This document shows positions 5,838-8,278 of a DNA stretch of 8,278 nt, one piece after another (the first letter of the stretch is position 1; the number at the start of each line of letters is the position of its first letter). The DNA is taken from contig JAUWJM010000066.1 of the NCBI GenBank assembly GCA_030607715.1, positions 1 to 8,278 of the forward strand, read 5' to 3'. This DNA is from Candidatus Aerophobota bacterium. GTDB lineage: Bacteria > Aerophobota > Aerophobia > Aerophobales > B3-G15. The position numbers and the translations under genes are program-made. The notes beneath the pieces were generated by a model, which saw nothing but the letters and a program-made list of their open reading frames with translations, was not told the DNA's origin and did not search any database.

Positions 5838-6918
5838 AATTAAATCTAAAATGGATAATATCCCCATCCTTTACCGGGTAATCTTTTCCCTCTATAGTTA
5901 GTTTTCCTTCTTCTCTGGTTCTCTTTAAAGACCCCAGCCTCAGAAGTTCAGCTACAGTAATTATCTCTGCTCGAATAAATCCTTTCTGCATGTCAGAATG
6001 AACCTTTCCTGCTGCCTGAAAAGCAGAGGTACCTTTCTTTACTGGCCAAGCTCTTACTTCCTCACCACCGGTGATGGTAAAAAAAGTTATTAAACTTAGT
6101 AAATGGTAAGCTTCTTCTATGAGCTGATCCACACCTTTTCTTTTTATTCCCATACTCTCAATAAACTCTTTTTGTTCCTCAAAAGATAGCTCGTTTAACT
6201 CCATTTCCAGTTGAGCACAGAGCTCTATTATCTTCTCCCTTTTTTCAAGAATATATTCTCTTAAATGGACCAGTGAGGAAGAGGGAAAATTTAAATCTTT
6301 ATCTCCAGTGTTAGCTACATAGATTATAGGTTTCAAAGAGAGCAATCCCTCCTCCCTTATTAGTTCCTCTTCTTCTTTTGAACAGATCATTTTTGGAGAT
6401 TTCCCTTTTTCCAGGGTATCTCTTAGTTTTTCCATTATTATCATTTTTTCCTTAGCTTTTTTAACTTCTGACTTTACTAATTTATTTAGTTTTGTCAATC
6501 TTCGCTGAACTATTTCCAAATCAGAGAGAAAGAGTTCTAATTCTATAATCTGTATATCTCTAACTGGATCAATAGTTCCCTCTGGATGTGATATCCCCTC
6601 CTCGAAGCATCTTGTTACCTCTACTAACACATCCACCCCTCTTATTTTACTTAGAAACTCATTTCCCAATCCCTCACCTTGATGAGCACCCTTAACCAGT
6701 CCTGCCACATCTACAAATTCAATTTCTGCTGGAGTAATCTTTCGAGGATTTATCAGCTTACCCAGTCTCTCTAAGCGAGGATCAAGGACCGGGGCCATTC
6801 CCACATTAGGAGAAATAGTGCAAAAAGGAAAGTTAGCTACTCGAGCTCCTCCCTTAGTAATAGCATTAAAAAGAGTAGATTTGCCAGCGTTAGGTAAACC
6901 TATAATTCCAACTTGCAT
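5836..6918 (-). CDS. ychF: Redox-regulated ATPase YchF (Obg-family P-loop NTPase)
   Basis: YchF/OLA1 is a cytosolic Obg-family NTPase that associates with ribosomes and hydrolyses ATP rather than GTP. Its 360 residues match the family (E. coli has 363). The P-loop is GLPNAGKST (7-15), followed by the switch region with NFPFCTISPN (29-38) and the G3 motif DVAGLVKGAHQGEGLGNEFL (70-89). A coiled-coil insertion spans about residues 130-190, and the C-terminal TGS domain about 277-360 includes ITGGEEVRAW and KDGDIIHFRFN. The base-specificity motif reads NTGD (203-206), where YchF members usually have NxxE in place of the GTPase NKxD; ATP preference is therefore likely but not certain. It begins 18 nt after rpoD with AAGGA 12 bases before ATG, and its stop lies 10 nt before rpsF. 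Confidence 0.97.
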   Translation of the reverse strand: MQVGIIGLPNAGKSTLFNAITKGGARVANFPFCTISPNVGMAPVLDPRLERLGKLINPRKITPAEIEFVDVAGLVKGAHQGEGLGNEFLSKIRGVDVLVEVTRCFEEGISHPEGTIDPVRDIQIIELELFLSDLEIVQRRLTKLNKLVKSEVKKAKEKMIIMEKLRDTLEKGKSPKMICSKEEEELIREEGLLSLKPIIYVANTGDKDLNFPSSSLVHLREYILEKREKIIELCAQLEMELNELSFEEQKEFIESMGIKRKGVDQLIEEAYHLLSLITFFTITGGEEVRAWPVKKGTSAFQAAGKVHSDMQKGFIRAEIITVAELLRLGSLKRTREEGKLTIEGKDYPVKDGDIIHFRFN

Positions 6919-6936
6919 AAGATAAATGATTCCTTA

Positions 6937-8085
6937 TTAGCTAGTGTAGGTTTCCTTAAGTTGAGATCTTAAGTGGTCAAGCATTTCCAGATAACTTCTT
7001 AACCCCTTTTCTTCTGCTGGAACACGTAATCTTTTAAGAGCTCTTTCTTGAATTTGTCTGATTCTTTCCCTACTCACTCCATATTTCTTCCCAATTTCTC
7101 TTAAAGAATACCCTTCATCTTCTTTCAATCCAAATCTGAGCTTTAAAATTTCCAATTCTCGCGGATTGGTTACTATTTTTTCCAAAAGGTCCCTTACATC
7201 CTTTTTTAACATATTAATGGTAATTTCATATACTGGAGGAGGAAAAGTAGTATTGGGAATAAAATCAATCATAGGAGTATCTTTATCTTTGCCCATAGGT
7301 GTCTCAAAACTCACAGTATTTTGAGCGACCCCTAAGATCTCCTTAATTTTTTCCGAGGATATATTGGCTTTTTTAGCAATTTCCTCAGGAGTAGGTGCTC
7401 TCTTTAACTTTTGTTCTAATTCTTGAGAAATTATAGTTAATTTTTTTAGCAGATGAACTATGTGAACCGGTAAGCGAATAGCCCGGGATTGATCAGCAAC
7501 TGCTCGAGATAAAGATTGACGTATCCACCAACTGGCATAAGTGCTAAAACGTCTTCCTAATCGGTGATCGAATTTGTCTACAGCACGGGAGAGGCCTATA
7601 TTCCCTTCCTGAATGAGATCTAAGAAAGAGACACCTCTGCCAATATATTTTTTAGCAAAACTCACTACTAATCTCAGGTTAGCTTTCATCATTTCCTTTC
7701 TATGCCACTCATACTCAGCCTCAGTACTCTCCATTTGCTGGAAAAGCTCTTTCACTTTTTTTTGATCGCTACCAAAAATACGATAGATTTCTCCTTTTCT
7801 TTTCTTTAAAAAATCGGCTATTTCTCTAACTTTATCGATGTTGTCTTTAATATATTCCAAATCTTTAATATCTTTGCCTTCCTGTTTCAAGAATTCAACT
7901 ATTTTTGGCTGTTTTTGAACAACCTTAATTAATCTTACAACAAGGTCAGTTAGTTTTTGCCTTCCTTCCTTTATTTTAATAGCTAATTTTTTTTCCTCAG
8001 CAGGTGTAAGAAGAGGAGTTTTGCCTATCTCTTTCAGATACCTATTTACGCTATTTACGGAAGAAGTAATCAAATTTTTTTTCAT
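6937..8085 (-). CDS. rpoD: RNA polymerase sigma factor, sigma-70 family (RpoD/SigA-like, lacks region 1.1)
   Basis: This sigma factor directs RNA polymerase to -10/-35 promoters. Domains in its 382 residues: region 1.2 (about 11-40, VNRYLKEIGKTPLLTPAEE); a non-conserved helical insert (about 45-125); region 2 (about 133-205) with NLRLVVSFAKKYIGRG, DLIQEGNIGL and the -10 melting helix FSTYASWWIRQ; region 3 (about 210-275); and region 4 (about 296-370) ending in the -35 helix-turn-helix SLREIGKKYGVSRERIRQ. The insert between 1.2 and 2 points to a primary-type factor, but the acidic region 1.1 is absent, so a group 2 role cannot be excluded. The upstream frame has no start codon before an in-frame TAA at 8152-8154. 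No clear Shine-Dalgarno precedes the ATG. Two stops in tandem (TAATAA) end it. Confidence 0.93.
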   Translation of the reverse strand: MKKNLITSSVNSVNRYLKEIGKTPLLTPAEEKKLAIKIKEGRQKLTDLVVRLIKVVQKQPKIVEFLKQEGKDIKDLEYIKDNIDKVREIADFLKKRKGEIYRIFGSDQKKVKELFQQMESTEAEYEWHRKEMMKANLRLVVSFAKKYIGRGVSFLDLIQEGNIGLSRAVDKFDHRLGRRFSTYASWWIRQSLSRAVADQSRAIRLPVHIVHLLKKLTIISQELEQKLKRAPTPEEIAKKANISSEKIKEILGVAQNTVSFETPMGKDKDTPMIDFIPNTTFPPPVYEITINMLKKDVRDLLEKIVTNPRELEILKLRFGLKEDEGYSLREIGKKYGVSRERIRQIQERALKRLRVPAEEKGLRSYLEMLDHLRSQLKETYTS

Positions 8086-8095
8086 GTTCTTAATC

Positions 8096-8101
8096 TTTAT
8101 A
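8096..8101 (-). promoter_or_regulatory. Possible -10 element close to the rpoD start
   Basis: TATAAA on the - strand lies ten bases before the rpoD ATG. If used, transcription would begin about four bases before the ATG, giving a nearly leaderless mRNA, which would fit the absence of a Shine-Dalgarno. No convincing -35 is present at 17 bases, and TATAAA is common in AT-rich DNA. Confidence 0.25.
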
Positions 8102-8151
8102 CAATGATGGCCATTCTTGAATCTCTTAGATTTTTCTTGATACGTAGATAT

Positions 8152-8211
8152 TTATAACTCTAACTCACTCCCGAAGAGAATTTCCCTGAGTCTTCTTAAA
8201 ATTCCTTTCAC
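8152..8211 (-). CDS. Possible small ORF upstream of rpoD (19 codons)
   Basis: A GTG at 8211 preceded by AAGGAG (spacing four bases) opens 19 codons ending in TAA, with the pattern GILRRLREILFGSELEL, which would form a short amphipathic helix. It is in the same frame as rpoD, separated from the rpoD ATG by the TAA and 22 sense codons. It could be a leader peptide, the remnant of a gene, or chance. I recognise no family and give it low weight; the ribosome binding site is the only positive sign. A second frame from ATG 8224 to TGA 8165 overlaps it and is equally short. Confidence 0.25.
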   Translation of the reverse strand: MKGILRRLREILFGSELEL

Positions 8212-8278
8212 TTTTCTCCTTCATGGGAGCGTATGTCTACGGGTTAAGGTGGAGCAAATTTTCAGTAAATTCAGTCTC

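Larger units (their letters stand above)
8086..8278. other. Region upstream of rpoD to the window edge: no recognisable gene
   Basis: This 193-nt stretch should contain the rpoD promoter and leader, or the end of an upstream gene. On the - strand one frame runs in from the edge to a TAG at 8237-8239 (ending NLLHLNP) and another runs to a TGA at 8221-8223; both are too short to identify. On the + strand an ATG at 8223 opens a frame to the edge but has no ribosome binding site. Two TATAAA sequences lie on the - strand at 8151-8156 and 8096-8101, neither with a good -35 at 17 bases. A 19-codon open frame at 8152-8211 is listed separately. Confidence 0.6.

Noticed and set aside
1..8085. Genome-wide recoding of TGA to Trp or Gly
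   Set aside because: Apart from the single ssb codon, no recognised gene contains an internal TGA, and Trp is TGG throughout; a recoded genome would show many.
8223..8278. tRNA 5' half at the right edge (GGGAGCG followed by a D-arm-like GGGTTAAGG and a stem around TTCAGTA)
   Set aside because: The D-arm lacks the usual start A, the anticodon stem has a mismatch, and the loop would have T at position 37. The 3' half is outside the window, so no tRNA can be supported.

Overview
The window looks like an AT-rich bacterial chromosome segment of housekeeping genes. SecF, MurG and MurC imply a peptidoglycan-bearing bacterium, and S6, SSB, S18 and L9 lie in the order usual for bacteria. There is no phage, insertion sequence, CRISPR array or resistance gene. 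I cannot name the phylum. Base use and the acyltransferase gene (possible Re-citrate synthase) would suit a deep-branching or anaerobic uncultivated lineage, but that is inference.

Layout: the left third runs on the + strand with the 3' part of secF (cut by the window edge), then murG overlapping it by 4 nt, then a 42-bp array of 7-bp repeats, then murC. The rest runs on the - strand. In transcription order from the right edge it is rpoD, ychF, rpsF, ssb, rpsR, rplI and a DRE-TIM acyltransferase of the isopropylmalate/homocitrate synthase family. The two gene blocks converge and collide: the TAA stops of murC and the acyltransferase lie in one shared TTAA (3073-3076). The last 193 nt (8086-8278), upstream of rpoD, hold no gene I can identify.

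How the genes fit together: the left block covers membrane protein export (SecF) and two steps of peptidoglycan precursor synthesis (MurG, MurC). The right block is an information-processing operon: a sigma-70 factor, a ribosome-linked ATPase, three ribosomal proteins and the single-strand DNA-binding protein. Spacing is tight throughout (overlaps of 4, 11 and 17 nt; gaps of 10 to 44 nt), so long co-transcripts and translational coupling are likely.

The main anomaly is ssb. Its frame is intact over 145 codons except for one in-frame TGA (5309-5311) in the middle of the OB fold, and coding sequence resumes in the same frame with textbook SSB residues. The predicted protein also lacks the usual acidic Pro-Phe tip. 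A sequencing or assembly error, a recent nonsense mutation or true readthrough are all possible; the sequence alone does not decide. Smaller points are the heptamer array before murC, a 12-bp hairpin abutting the rplI ribosome binding site, an atypical NxxD motif in YchF, RDGVQ instead of RDGEQ in the acyltransferase, and a sigma factor without region 1.1 or a visible Shine-Dalgarno. I saw no clear novel multi-gene system here.
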